Shown here: in pieces, positions 7,824-15,796 of the stretch
How the letters are laid out: the number at the start of each line of letters is the position of its first letter
How positions within the stretch are numbered: position 1 is the first letter of the stretch
From: Elusimicrobiota bacterium
Lineage (GTDB): Bacteria > Elusimicrobiota > UBA8919
Reading direction: 5' to 3'
Length of the DNA: 64,000 nt
Assembly: GCA_016928195.1 (NCBI GenBank)
Contig: JAFGLF010000022.1
Span: forward strand, 31,001 to 95,000
Notes under the pieces: model-generated
Told to the model about the DNA's origin: nothing
Databases searched by the model: none
What the model saw: only the letters and a program-made list of their open reading frames with translations
Position numbers and translations under genes: made by a program

Positions 7824-8770
7824 AACCTAAAGATAAATTATATAAAGTTGTTCCCGGTATCGTTGTAGTAATAATCATAGTTTTAATACTTGGGCTGACC
7901 CGTCCGGAGTATCAGGAGGTATTTGTAAAAGTACCTCACGGGTTAACACCTATAAAGATTGCAGAGATTCTGAAAAAAGAAAAGATTATCAGAAGTAAAA
8001 ATATTTTTCTGACACTTGTATGGCTTACTAGAACCGAGAAAAAATTTAAACCAGGTATCTATAAATTAAATAATAAAATGTCAAATTTTACCATTCTTAG
8101 AGACATTGTTAAAGGCAATACTTATAAAATAAAGATTACAGTACCTGAAGGATTTTTGTCTAAGGAAATAGCGGAACTTCTGGAGGATAAAGGTATATGC
8201 AGCGAGAAAGAATTCCTGAAGATAGTAAAGAATAAAAAACTTGAAGGTTATCTTTTCCCGGAGACATATTTTTTTGAACCAAATTCGAAAGAGGAGGATA
8301 TCGCAGAAGCATTTAACAGTCAGTTCGGGAAAATTTTTACAAATGGTTTTTCAAAAAGAGCAAGAGAACTTGGAATGACAGATAAGGATGTAGTAGTACT
8401 TGCTTCGATAATTGAAAAAGAGGCAAAAAGGGATGAAGAGAGGCCATTGATTTCTGCGGTATTTCATAATCGTTTAAAGAAAAGATGGAATCTTGAGTCG
8501 TGTGCTACCGTTTTATATGCGCTTGGAAAACATAAAGAGTTTTTGACATATAAGGATCTTGAAATTGATTCGCCGTTTAATACATACATCAACCCGGGCC
8601 TCCCGCCGGCGCCGATCAGCAATCCCGGGTTTGCTTCTATAAAAGCCGCACTTTATCCTGCTTCGACCGACGATATGTTTTTTGTTGCAGATGGTTCGGG
8701 AACTCACAAGTTTTCTAAATATGCCGAAGAGCACAATTCAAAGAAAAGGCAAAGAAAAAAGAAAAGGTAA
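7820..8770 (+). CDS. mltG: Endolytic murein transglycosylase MltG
   Basis: 316 residues from the ATG that overlaps the ruvX stop; a frame opening ten codons earlier is not needed. One N-terminal membrane helix (about 10-30) anchors the protein. A LysM-like region is followed by the YceG catalytic domain with LEGYLFPETY, ASIIEKEA (catalytic Glu near 199), SPFNTY and the C-terminal FSKYAEEHN. MltG cuts nascent glycan strands and so sets their length at the inner membrane. The Lys/Arg-rich tail runs up to the hairpin at 8790. Confidence 0.92.
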   Translation: MKPKDKLYKVVPGIVVVIIIVLILGLTRPEYQEVFVKVPHGLTPIKIAEILKKEKIIRSKNIFLTLVWLTRTEKKFKPGIYKLNNKMSNFTILRDIVKGNTYKIKITVPEGFLSKEIAELLEDKGICSEKEFLKIVKNKKLEGYLFPETYFFEPNSKEEDIAEAFNSQFGKIFTNGFSKRARELGMTDKDVVVLASIIEKEAKRDEERPLISAVFHNRLKKRWNLESCATVLYALGKHKEFLTYKDLEIDSPFNTYINPGLPPAPISNPGFASIKAALYPASTDDMFFVADGSGTHKFSKYAEEHNSKKRQRKKKR

Positions 8771-8789
8771 TAGAAATAAATAGGGTAAA

Positions 8790-8824
8790 CCCCCACACCA
8801 ACGGTCAGTCTGTTGGTGTGGGGG
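8790..8824. repeat. CACACCAAC-family hairpin, copy 1
   Basis: CCCCCACACCAAC (8790-8802) pairs perfectly with GTTGGTGTGGGGG (8812-8824) around the loop GGTCAGTCT. Related copies occur at 31071, 33126 (nested) and inside glyS at 41080. It lies between mltG and the sigma gene and may end the upstream transcript. Confidence 0.9.
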
Positions 8825-8856
8825 TAAACCAAAACCTGTCTGATGCGTCTATATAT

Positions 8857-9378
8857 ATGAGAGTGGAAAATAGCTTCGAAGAAATTATCGAAAAATACCA
8901 GCAAAAGATTTATAAAATAGTTTTTTCGTTTATAAACAATGAAACAGATACTGATGATATTGTGCAGCAAACATTTGTAAATGCATTTAAAGGATATAAA
9001 CATTTTAAAGGTAAAGCATCGGTTGAAACATGGCTTATAAGGATTGCTGTAAATAATGTAAAAAGTTTTTTCCGGAAAAAGAAATTTTTGTCACTTTTTT
9101 ATATTTTCGGCGATCAGGAGATCCCGGTTGATATTAAAGATGGTTCTCCAAGTGTTGAGAGTGTGGTTGAGAATAAAATGATTTCAAAAGCGGTAAATAA
9201 AGCAATCGAGCAACTTCCCAGCCGCCAGAAAGAGGTTTTTATATTAAAGCATATAGATGGTCTTTCAATATCCGAAATAGCACAAATATTGGATATAGCG
9301 GAAGGCAGTATAAAGGCAAATATATTTAAAGCGGTTAATAATTTAAGAAAGTCGCTCGGAGGTGTTTATGAAGTGTAG
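8857..9378 (+). CDS. ECF-type sigma factor
   Basis: 173 residues from ATG 8857. A GTG at 8818 in the same frame lies in the hairpin arm and is probably not used. Region 2 (FEEIIEKYQQKIYKIVFSFI, then DDIVQQTFVNAF and WLIRIAVNN) and region 4 (LPSRQKEVFILKHIDGLSIS, then a helix-turn-helix) are both clear, with no region 1 or 3. It directs RNA polymerase to a small regulon. Its stop overlaps the zinc anti-sigma gene by 11 bp, the standard sigma/anti-sigma pairing. The Spy-like, TPR and CsgG-like genes that follow are candidate targets, suggesting an envelope-stress circuit. Confidence 0.9.
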   Translation: MRVENSFEEIIEKYQQKIYKIVFSFINNETDTDDIVQQTFVNAFKGYKHFKGKASVETWLIRIAVNNVKSFFRKKKFLSLFYIFGDQEIPVDIKDGSPSVESVVENKMISKAVNKAIEQLPSRQKEVFILKHIDGLSISEIAQILDIAEGSIKANIFKAVNNLRKSLGGVYEV

Positions 9379-9799
9379 CGAGATAAGAAACGATATATAT
9401 TTTTATATAAAAAACGAACTTGAGCCTTCTATGCAAATAAAGGTTAAAGAACATATTATAAACTGTCCGTCATGCCAGAAATTAGTTAAGGAATTTTCGG
9501 AGACACTTGAAACTGTTGATAGAAATGTTATTACGGTTCCGGAAAAGAACCGGAGTTTGCTTATAGATAGGATTTCGGAAAAAATTTATCAGCAGCATCG
9601 GTTTAAAGTTTTAAAGCCTGCTATAGCATTTGCTTTAAGTCTGTTTATTTTTGTTTTTGGCTATCAGTACTATAAACTTAATCAATTGCGGAATGGTGAG
9701 AATGGGGCTGAAGTTGCTCAGGATAGTGCTATATTTTCTGAAACGGAAGAATTGGTTGCGTATTTAACGGATTTTGACATACCGGAGTTATATCAATAA
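9368..9799 (+). CDS. Zinc-binding anti-sigma factor
   Basis: 143 residues from ATG 9368, which has GGAGGT five bases upstream. The N-terminal domain has the ZAS motif HxxxCxxC (HIINCPSC at about 29-36), followed by a helix and one transmembrane segment at about 83-98. The C-terminal 45 residues should face the periplasm. This architecture holds an ECF sigma factor at the membrane until a signal releases it. The overlap with the sigma gene indicates coupled translation. Confidence 0.85.
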   Translation: MKCSEIRNDIYFYIKNELEPSMQIKVKEHIINCPSCQKLVKEFSETLETVDRNVITVPEKNRSLLIDRISEKIYQQHRFKVLKPAIAFALSLFIFVFGYQYYKLNQLRNGENGAEVAQDSAIFSETEELVAYLTDFDIPELYQ

Positions 9800-9801
9800 A
9801 A

Positions 9802-9872
9802 GACAAGCACCAAATAACAAGCACCAAGCATCAAATAATTTGGAACTTGGAATTTAAGATTTGGGATTTGTC
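9802..9872. repeat. Imperfect palindrome of degenerate 7-bp units
   Basis: The left arm reads as CAAGCAC, CAAATAA, CAAGCAC, CAAGCAT, CAAATAA. The right arm reads TTTGGAA, CTTGGAA, TTTAAGA, TTTGGGA, TTTGTC. The arms are mutually complementary around AATT. Confidence 0.8.
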
Positions 9873-9887
9873 GTTAATGGGGGGCTT

Positions 9888-10430
9888 ATGAAAAGGATCA
9901 TTTGTTTTATGGTTGTTTGTTTGATGTTGGGAACAGTACCGGTTTTTGCGGAAATGACATGTCCCATGGATGGAATGAAGGATAAACCTAAGGATGGGAT
10001 GATGTTCGGTAAAGGAATGAAAGGTAAGAAAGGTAAGAAAGGTAAGGAGGATTGCGGGCTTAGTAATGTGGAGAGGTATCTTAAGCTAAAAGAAGAACTG
10101 GAACTTACTGATGAGCAGGTAAAAATGCTTGAGAAAATCAAATTGGATTATGAAAAGGATAATATAAAGCGTGAAGCAGACATAAAGATTATACGATTAG
10201 ACTTAATTGAAGATTTTTGCAAGGATAAACCTGATTTTGATGCTGCACGTGCAAAGGTTAAAAAGATTTTTGCGCTTTATCTGGAATCAAAACTTGTGAC
10301 AATTGATGCACGTGAAAAAGGTTATAATGTTCTTACTGAAGGACAGAAAGAAAAAGATTTACAGTTTAAAAAAGAAAGAAAAGGGAAATGGATGAAGAAT
10401 AAAAAAGATAAAAAGAAAGATAAAAAATAA
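9888..10430 (+). CDS. Spy/CpxP-like periplasmic protein
   Basis: 180 residues from ATG 9888 (GGGGG precedes it). A signal peptide ends near PVFA (about 20). A Met/Lys-rich stretch follows (CPMDGMKDK, then GMMFGKGMKG and repeated GKK), then a helical domain with two LTxxQ motifs (LTDEQ and LTEGQ) and a very basic tail. LTxxQ helical proteins act as periplasmic chaperones or metal/stress sensors. The position after a sigma/anti-sigma pair suggests it is the sensor or a target of that circuit. The Met-rich part could bind copper-like metals, which is inference. Confidence 0.72.
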   Translation: MKRIICFMVVCLMLGTVPVFAEMTCPMDGMKDKPKDGMMFGKGMKGKKGKKGKEDCGLSNVERYLKLKEELELTDEQVKMLEKIKLDYEKDNIKREADIKIIRLDLIEDFCKDKPDFDAARAKVKKIFALYLESKLVTIDAREKGYNVLTEGQKEKDLQFKKERKGKWMKNKKDKKKDKK

Positions 10431-10463
10431 GTAAACAATTCGGAATTTACTAGTGCAATTTAT

Positions 10464-10501
10464 CCCACCGTCCTTATATGTTTTATTATCTGGACGGTGG
10501 G
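10464..10501. repeat. 10-bp stem hairpin
   Basis: CCCACCGTCC (10464-10473) pairs with GGACGGTGGG (10492-10501) across an AT-rich 18-nt loop. It sits between the Spy-like and TPR genes and could attenuate transcription, though no T tract follows. Confidence 0.75.
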
Positions 10502-10549
10502 GCTTTTGTCAATAAATATAAAGAGAGATGTTTAGAAAGGGAGGATTGT

Positions 10550-11008
10550 GTGATTAAGAAGTTGGTGTGCATTGTTGCAGTACTTTTACTATGTGTCTCA
10601 ACAATACTTGTATTGGCTGAGACAGATGAAACCAGAGATATTTTTAAAGAAGGTATAGAATATACCAAACAGGGTAAGTATGACCAGGCTATCCAGAAAT
10701 TTACTCAGGTAATTACAAATGATAAAGATTATGCAAATGCATATTTAGCTTTAGGTATTGTATATATTAATAAAAAAATGGAAAGTGAGGCGGTTGAGTT
10801 GTTGGAAAAAGCGGTAATGTTGGATCCGGATAATAAAAAGACATATTTTATTTTAGCAAGACTCTATGAAAAAGTAGAAAAAGAACAGAAAGCGATTCAG
10901 GCCTGGGAAAAATATCTTACTCTGAATCCTGATAAAAAGCATATTGAAATAGCAAAGAAACATTTAAAAAGATTACGGAATAAAAATGAATTTAAAAATA
11001 ATAAATAA
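10550..11008 (+). CDS. Exported TPR-repeat protein
   Basis: I chose GTG 10550 because GGGAGG lies about 7 bp upstream and the protein then begins with a clean signal peptide; earlier in-frame starts fall in the hairpin. 152 residues: signal peptide 1-23 (after VLA), then about three tetratricopeptide repeats (GIEYTKQGKYDQAIQKFTQV, AYLALGIVYINKKMESEAVE, TYFILARLYEKVEKEQKAIQ). It probably scaffolds protein contacts in the periplasm. It overlaps the CsgG-like gene by 23 bp. Confidence 0.8.
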   Translation: MIKKLVCIVAVLLLCVSTILVLAETDETRDIFKEGIEYTKQGKYDQAIQKFTQVITNDKDYANAYLALGIVYINKKMESEAVELLEKAVMLDPDNKKTYFILARLYEKVEKEQKAIQAWEKYLTLNPDKKHIEIAKKHLKRLRNKNEFKNNK

Positions 11009-11651
11009 TAAAATTAATCCAATAAAAGATAGAATAGGTTTTATCTTATCTTTCATTATCGTTTTTTCGGTTTGTATTTTTTTTACAGGGTGCGGTCCGA
11101 AAGTGGCGATTAGAAGAGATTATGACTTTAGTAACGTTGTACGGGTAGGCGTTTTAAAATTTGATAGCTCTCAGGTCCAATTTTTGTCTTCTTATGACCC
11201 CGGAAATGCGGTGGCGGACGAGTTTGTGTTTCAATTGATAGATAGAGGTATAAAGGTCATAGAACGTTCCCGCATTGAAAATATAATCGAAGAACATAAT
11301 CTCTGGAAAAGCGGGAATATAGACCCTGCAACAATAAAGGAGATGGGAAAAATTCTAGGTGTAGATGCGTTAATTATGGGCACTGTAACAAGATATATAG
11401 AAGATAAGAAAGAAAGAATATACATTAAGGACGATAACGGAGATCTCAAGGAAGAAATTTTTTTAGTAGAGGCAGAAGTCGGTATCAGTGCAAGAATGGT
11501 AGATGTTGTGACTGGTGAGGTTGTTTGGGCCGGTACGTATGTATATGATTCTTTTTATACAGAATCTGCTATAAGACAGGCCGTCAGCGGTATACTTGAT
11601 TCTTTGAAGAAAATATGGTTTTTCGATGATAAAGCAAAAAATAGATTGTAA
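10986..11651 (+). CDS. CsgG/LpoB-like lipoprotein
   Basis: 221 residues. A long N-region, a hydrophobic core and a lipobox (FTGCG, Cys near 36) mark a lipoprotein. The body has the CsgG-family fold signature: VVRVGVLKFD, FVFQLIDRGIKVIERSRIENIIEE, LGVDALIMGTVTRY and the domain end GEVVWAG. CsgG makes the curli export pore; many shorter relatives (LpoB and others) are periplasmic regulators without a pore. This one lacks an obvious transmembrane hairpin, so the latter is more likely. It begins inside the TPR gene and is followed 12 bp later by the efflux block. Confidence 0.7.
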   Translation: MNLKIINNKINPIKDRIGFILSFIIVFSVCIFFTGCGPKVAIRRDYDFSNVVRVGVLKFDSSQVQFLSSYDPGNAVADEFVFQLIDRGIKVIERSRIENIIEEHNLWKSGNIDPATIKEMGKILGVDALIMGTVTRYIEDKKERIYIKDDNGDLKEEIFLVEAEVGISARMVDVVTGEVVWAGTYVYDSFYTESAIRQAVSGILDSLKKIWFFDDKAKNRL

Positions 11652-11663
11652 AAATTATGGATT

Positions 11664-12890
11664 ATGAAAAAAATAATTTTATTTACTTATATGTTTTTAT
11701 TTTTCAACACGGCTGATATCATGGCAGGCGTGCTTACCTGGAATGATACATTAAAAGAAGCGCTGTCTAAAAATCCTCAGATGGCCAACGCCCGCAATTC
11801 TTTGGAATTATCAAATATTTCTTATAAGAGTTCGTTCCTGAATTATTATCCTGATATTTCGGGAAGTATGGGAATGAGGGAATCCGATTCGGGTAATACT
11901 TCATATAGTTTAGGCTTAAGCGGGAATCTGTCCATATTTAAAGGTTTTAAGGATATAACTGAAATAAAAATAAGAAGAACCAATCTTTCCATACAGGAGG
12001 CAGCATACAAAAGAAGCCTGGCAGATTTTGTATACAACTTGCGGATATCATTTGCCCAGGTGCTAAAAGTCCAGATGACGGCAGAACTGCTTGATGATAT
12101 ACAAGCAAGAAGAAAAAATAATATGGAACTTGTTAATCTCAGGTATGAAGCAGGAAAAGAGGATAAAGGAGCATATCTCAAATCAGAAGCTGATTATTTA
12201 CAGGCAAAATATGAAACCCAAAAAGAGAAACGTAATTATAAAATAGTCAAATCGGAACTTTTAAAAAATATAGGTAAAGATATATATGAGGTCATAGATG
12301 TAACAGGTACCTTTAGTATCCCTGCAGTAAAAGAAGAACCTTCGAAAGAAATTCTTCAGATTAATCCCGATTATGTTATTGCAAAATACCGTCTGAAAGC
12401 TTCCGAATATGAATTAAAATATAAATACGGGGATTTCTATCCCAGTATAGGTTTAAGCGGCTCTGTTTCAAGATCAGGCGACAATTGGCCGCCTGAAGAA
12501 AATTCATGGAGTGCGGGGCTTTCTTTATCCTATCCTTTTTTTTCCGGCGGTCAGGATTTCTATGATTTAAAAAGTGCTAAGCTAAACAGATTAATGGCTG
12601 AAAATGACTTGAAAGATGCCGAACACGGATTGATGCTTCAAATAGAGAGTGCTTATAACGACCTTATCGATTCCATAGAATTTTACAAAGTAAGAGAGAA
12701 ATTTTATGCTGCCCGCAAAGAGCGTTCAGGAATTTCAAGAGAAAAATATATAAACGGACTTATATCATACCAGGATTGGGATAGCATAGAGAATGAATTT
12801 GTTAGTGCGCAGAAGTCGCTGCTTGACGCGGAGTACGGTGTTTTTGTGTCCTGGGCAAAGTGGCTTAAGGTAATTGGCGAGGAGGAGTAA
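11664..12890 (+). CDS. TolC-family outer-membrane efflux protein 1
   Basis: 408 residues with a signal peptide and two similar halves of coiled-coil helices and short beta strands (TLKEALSKNPQMANARNSLELS at the start; LSYPFFSGGQDFYDLKSAKLN opening the second half). This is the outer-membrane channel of a tripartite exporter. It forms an operon with the adaptor and MacB genes: the stop overlaps the adaptor ATG (TAATG). Confidence 0.85.
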   Translation: MKKIILFTYMFLFFNTADIMAGVLTWNDTLKEALSKNPQMANARNSLELSNISYKSSFLNYYPDISGSMGMRESDSGNTSYSLGLSGNLSIFKGFKDITEIKIRRTNLSIQEAAYKRSLADFVYNLRISFAQVLKVQMTAELLDDIQARRKNNMELVNLRYEAGKEDKGAYLKSEADYLQAKYETQKEKRNYKIVKSELLKNIGKDIYEVIDVTGTFSIPAVKEEPSKEILQINPDYVIAKYRLKASEYELKYKYGDFYPSIGLSGSVSRSGDNWPPEENSWSAGLSLSYPFFSGGQDFYDLKSAKLNRLMAENDLKDAEHGLMLQIESAYNDLIDSIEFYKVREKFYAARKERSGISREKYINGLISYQDWDSIENEFVSAQKSLLDAEYGVFVSWAKWLKVIGEEE

Positions 12891-13834
12891 TGTTGAAGAA
12901 AATAATTAGTATATGTATAATTATATGTATATTAGGATTTGTTATATTTAAAGTTGCCGGTAAAAAGAAACAGGAAGTAAAATTCAGGGAAGTTAGTCCG
13001 GAGAGAGGAAGCATTTCGCTGACAGTTGAAACAAACGGGACAGTCAAGCCGAGAAACCGCCTGGAAATAAAACCGCCTATAGCGGGAAGAATAGATGAGA
13101 TACTTGTGAAAGAAGGTGCTGGAATAAAAAAAGGTGATATAGTTGCCTGGATGAGTTCTACTGAGAGAGCAGCTCTTCTTGATACTGCAAGAGCAAAAGG
13201 TGAGGAAGAACTAAAGAAATGGGCGGATGTGTATAAACCCACACCTATTATAGCACCGCTGACGGGTTTTATAATCAAAAGGAACACGGAACCGGGGCAG
13301 ACGGTGTCGTCATCAGATGCAATATTGGTTATGGCTGATGACCTCATACTAAAAGCTCAGGTAGACGAAACGGATATGGGAAAACTCGAAAAAGAACAGT
13401 CCGCAATTATTACACTGGATGCATATCCGGAAAATAAAATTCCCGGTAAAGTAGAGCATATAGCTTACGAATCAGAGATTATAAATAATGTCACTATATA
13501 TCAGGTGGATATAAGACCTTTGGAAAAACTGGATATGCTCCGTTCGGGCATGAGTGCGGATATAAAGATTGTAATTAAGAAAAAACAGGGTGTTTTGCTG
13601 CTTCCATCATATGCGGTTGAAGAAACTAAAAGAGGGAGTACGGTGATTGTAAGGACCGGTAAGGCCGAACCGGAAAGGAGAAAAATAAAAACCGGTATTG
13701 ATAACGGACAAATGATTGAAATCACCGAAGGCATAAATGGGAACGAAATAATACTGGTTGGTGCTGAATATGAAGGGGAAAACCGGTTTAGAAATTTTGG
13801 TGGCCTGCCCGGCATGAGCAATAGGAATAGATGA
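12890..13834 (+). CDS. Periplasmic adaptor (membrane fusion protein), MacA/HlyD type
   Basis: 314 residues: an N-terminal anchor helix, a lipoyl-like half (NRLEIKPPIAGRIDEILVKE), a very short hairpin, the second half (IIAPLTGFIIKRNTEPGQTV) and barrel domains. The coiled-coil hairpin between the lipoyl halves is only about 30 residues, far shorter than in MacA or AcrA, so contact with TolC must be different or weak. GGAGGAG lies right before the ATG. It overlaps macB (ATGA). It may also serve the RND pump downstream, which has no adaptor of its own. Confidence 0.85.
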   Translation: MLKKIISICIIICILGFVIFKVAGKKKQEVKFREVSPERGSISLTVETNGTVKPRNRLEIKPPIAGRIDEILVKEGAGIKKGDIVAWMSSTERAALLDTARAKGEEELKKWADVYKPTPIIAPLTGFIIKRNTEPGQTVSSSDAILVMADDLILKAQVDETDMGKLEKEQSAIITLDAYPENKIPGKVEHIAYESEIINNVTIYQVDIRPLEKLDMLRSGMSADIKIVIKKKQGVLLLPSYAVEETKRGSTVIVRTGKAEPERRKIKTGIDNGQMIEITEGINGNEIILVGAEYEGENRFRNFGGLPGMSNRNR

Positions 13835-15783
13835 TATCAATAAAAAACCTGTCTAAAACCTACCATTTAGGCGAAATAACAGTAGAAGCCCTTAAAAACA
13901 TATCATTGGAAATCAGCGAGGGTGAATTCGTTGCGATTACCGGTCATTCTGGCAGCGGTAAATCCACGATGCTTCATATTCTCGGGTTGCTGGATAAAAT
14001 TGACAGCGGCTCATATAAATTGAACGGGATCGAAGTTGCGGGACTTACCGATAATGAGCTCGCTTCTCTTCGTAATGAACAGATTGGATTTGTTTTCCAG
14101 ACATTTAATCTGCTGCCGAGATTAAGCGCAAAAGAAAATGTAGAACTGCCTCTTATATATACTCCTGATTTCAGGAAAAGGAATTTTAAATCATCTGATA
14201 AGATTCTGGAAAGAGTGGGCCTGGCAAAAAGAAGCCATCATAATCCCAATGAATTGTCTGGAGGAGAAAGGCAGAGAGTTGCTATTGCAAGGGCATTGCT
14301 TAAGAATCCCGGTCTTATTCTGGCTGATGAGCCGACAGGTAATCTTGACAGTGTTACTTCGGAAGAAATCATGGATATTTTTAAAGAATTGAATGAAGAA
14401 GGCAGAACGGTAGTAATGATTACCCATGAGCAGGAACTTGCAAAACAGGCCAATAGAATAATAAAACTTCTCGACGGCAGGATTATATCTGATGAAAGCA
14501 TAAGAAAAAATCGTAATTTGAATAAATCGGAAAAAAATAATATAAAAATTAAGCTGCATAGTTTTAATTTGATACAGGTAAAAAATTATTTTACTCAGGC
14601 CATAAAGTCCTTATTATCCAATAAAACCAGATCAGTTCTTTCAATAATGGGTGTTCTTATAGGCGTAACCGCTGTTATTGCTATGCTTGCTCTCGGCGCA
14701 GGTGCCAGGGAGGATATAAAGCAGAGACTTGCCCATCTGGGTTCTAACCTGTTGAGTGTCAGACCTAATAGGCGTGCAATGAGAAGTATTGCAGCCAATT
14801 CCGGCTTTGCAATAAGATTGACTGAAAAAGACGGAGAAGCTGTCCGAAGGATCCCGCTTGTAGATAAAGTGAGCCCTACGGTTGACGGCAGTGCGCAGGT
14901 AGTTTACGGCAGTAAAAACAAAAATACAACTGTTATAGGCGCAACACCTGATTATGAATACATACAATCTTATACTCCGGTAATGGGCAGGTTTTTTGAT
15001 AACAAAGAAATGGTTTCCAGGGAAAGAGTTGCTCTTCTCGGGAAATCCGTTATCGATACTTTATTTGAAAATGAATATCCTGTCGGGAAAAATATAAAGA
15101 TAAACAGAATTAGTTTTAAAGTAATAGGCGTTCTTCCCGAAAAGGGTTCCAGCGGCTGGCGGGACCAGGATGACCAGATTATTATTCCACTTAATACCGC
15201 TATGTACCGCCTGTTTGGCAATAAGTACGTGGATGGTATAGAAGTAAAAGTCAAAAGTGAAGAAGATATGCCAATTGTACAGTCTGAGGTACAAAGGATT
15301 ATTGCGAAAAGACAGAAGCTGCCGGATGATAAAAAAGAATTGATAGAAGTAAGGAATTCGGCTGAGATACAGGAGGCGGTTTCTTCAACCGCCAATACGT
15401 TTGCTTGGCTGCTTGGTTCAATAGCGTTTATCAGTCTTCTTGTAGGCGGAATAGGCATTATGAACATAATGCTGGTTTCCGTAACTGAGAGAACAAGAGA
15501 AATAGGTATACGCAAGGCAATAGGAGCAAACAACAAGGATATCCTTTCTCAATTCATAATTGAAACCGTTGCTATATGTATTATAGGCGGGGTTATGGGA
15601 ATAATACTGGGAGCGATCATAACTATTGGGCTTTCAAAATTTGCCGGCTGGAGTACTAAAATATCATTTTTTTCAGTAGCACTGGCTTTTGTATTTTCTG
15701 CTTTAATAGGATTATTTTTCGGATTATGGCCCGCAAGAAAAGCATCAAAATTAAATCCAATAGATGCCTTAAGATACGAATAA
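13831..15783 (+). CDS. macB: MacB-type ABC exporter, ATPase fused to permease
   Basis: 650 residues. The N-terminal ATPase has Walker A GHSGSGKST, signature LSGGERQRVAIARA and Walker B LILADEPTGNLD. The permease half has the first helix near 270, a large periplasmic domain and three C-terminal helices with the FtsX signature (TERTREIGIRKAIGA). MacB works with an adaptor and TolC to expel macrolides, peptides or lipopeptides from the periplasm. The first two partners are directly upstream. Confidence 0.92.
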   Translation: MISIKNLSKTYHLGEITVEALKNISLEISEGEFVAITGHSGSGKSTMLHILGLLDKIDSGSYKLNGIEVAGLTDNELASLRNEQIGFVFQTFNLLPRLSAKENVELPLIYTPDFRKRNFKSSDKILERVGLAKRSHHNPNELSGGERQRVAIARALLKNPGLILADEPTGNLDSVTSEEIMDIFKELNEEGRTVVMITHEQELAKQANRIIKLLDGRIISDESIRKNRNLNKSEKNNIKIKLHSFNLIQVKNYFTQAIKSLLSNKTRSVLSIMGVLIGVTAVIAMLALGAGAREDIKQRLAHLGSNLLSVRPNRRAMRSIAANSGFAIRLTEKDGEAVRRIPLVDKVSPTVDGSAQVVYGSKNKNTTVIGATPDYEYIQSYTPVMGRFFDNKEMVSRERVALLGKSVIDTLFENEYPVGKNIKINRISFKVIGVLPEKGSSGWRDQDDQIIIPLNTAMYRLFGNKYVDGIEVKVKSEEDMPIVQSEVQRIIAKRQKLPDDKKELIEVRNSAEIQEAVSSTANTFAWLLGSIAFISLLVGGIGIMNIMLVSVTERTREIGIRKAIGANNKDILSQFIIETVAICIIGGVMGIILGAIITIGLSKFAGWSTKISFFSVALAFVFSALIGLFFGLWPARKASKLNPIDALRYE

Positions 15784-15796
15784 AAAATAAAAAATT

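Noticed and set aside
8790..8824. Integron attC site or IS end
   Set aside because: No integrase or transposase nearby, and the copies lack attC core sites or consistent target duplications.
14970..15536. Long antisense ORFs in macB and other genes
   Set aside because: No family motifs, low-complexity Ser/Ile-rich products, fully antisense to well supported genes.
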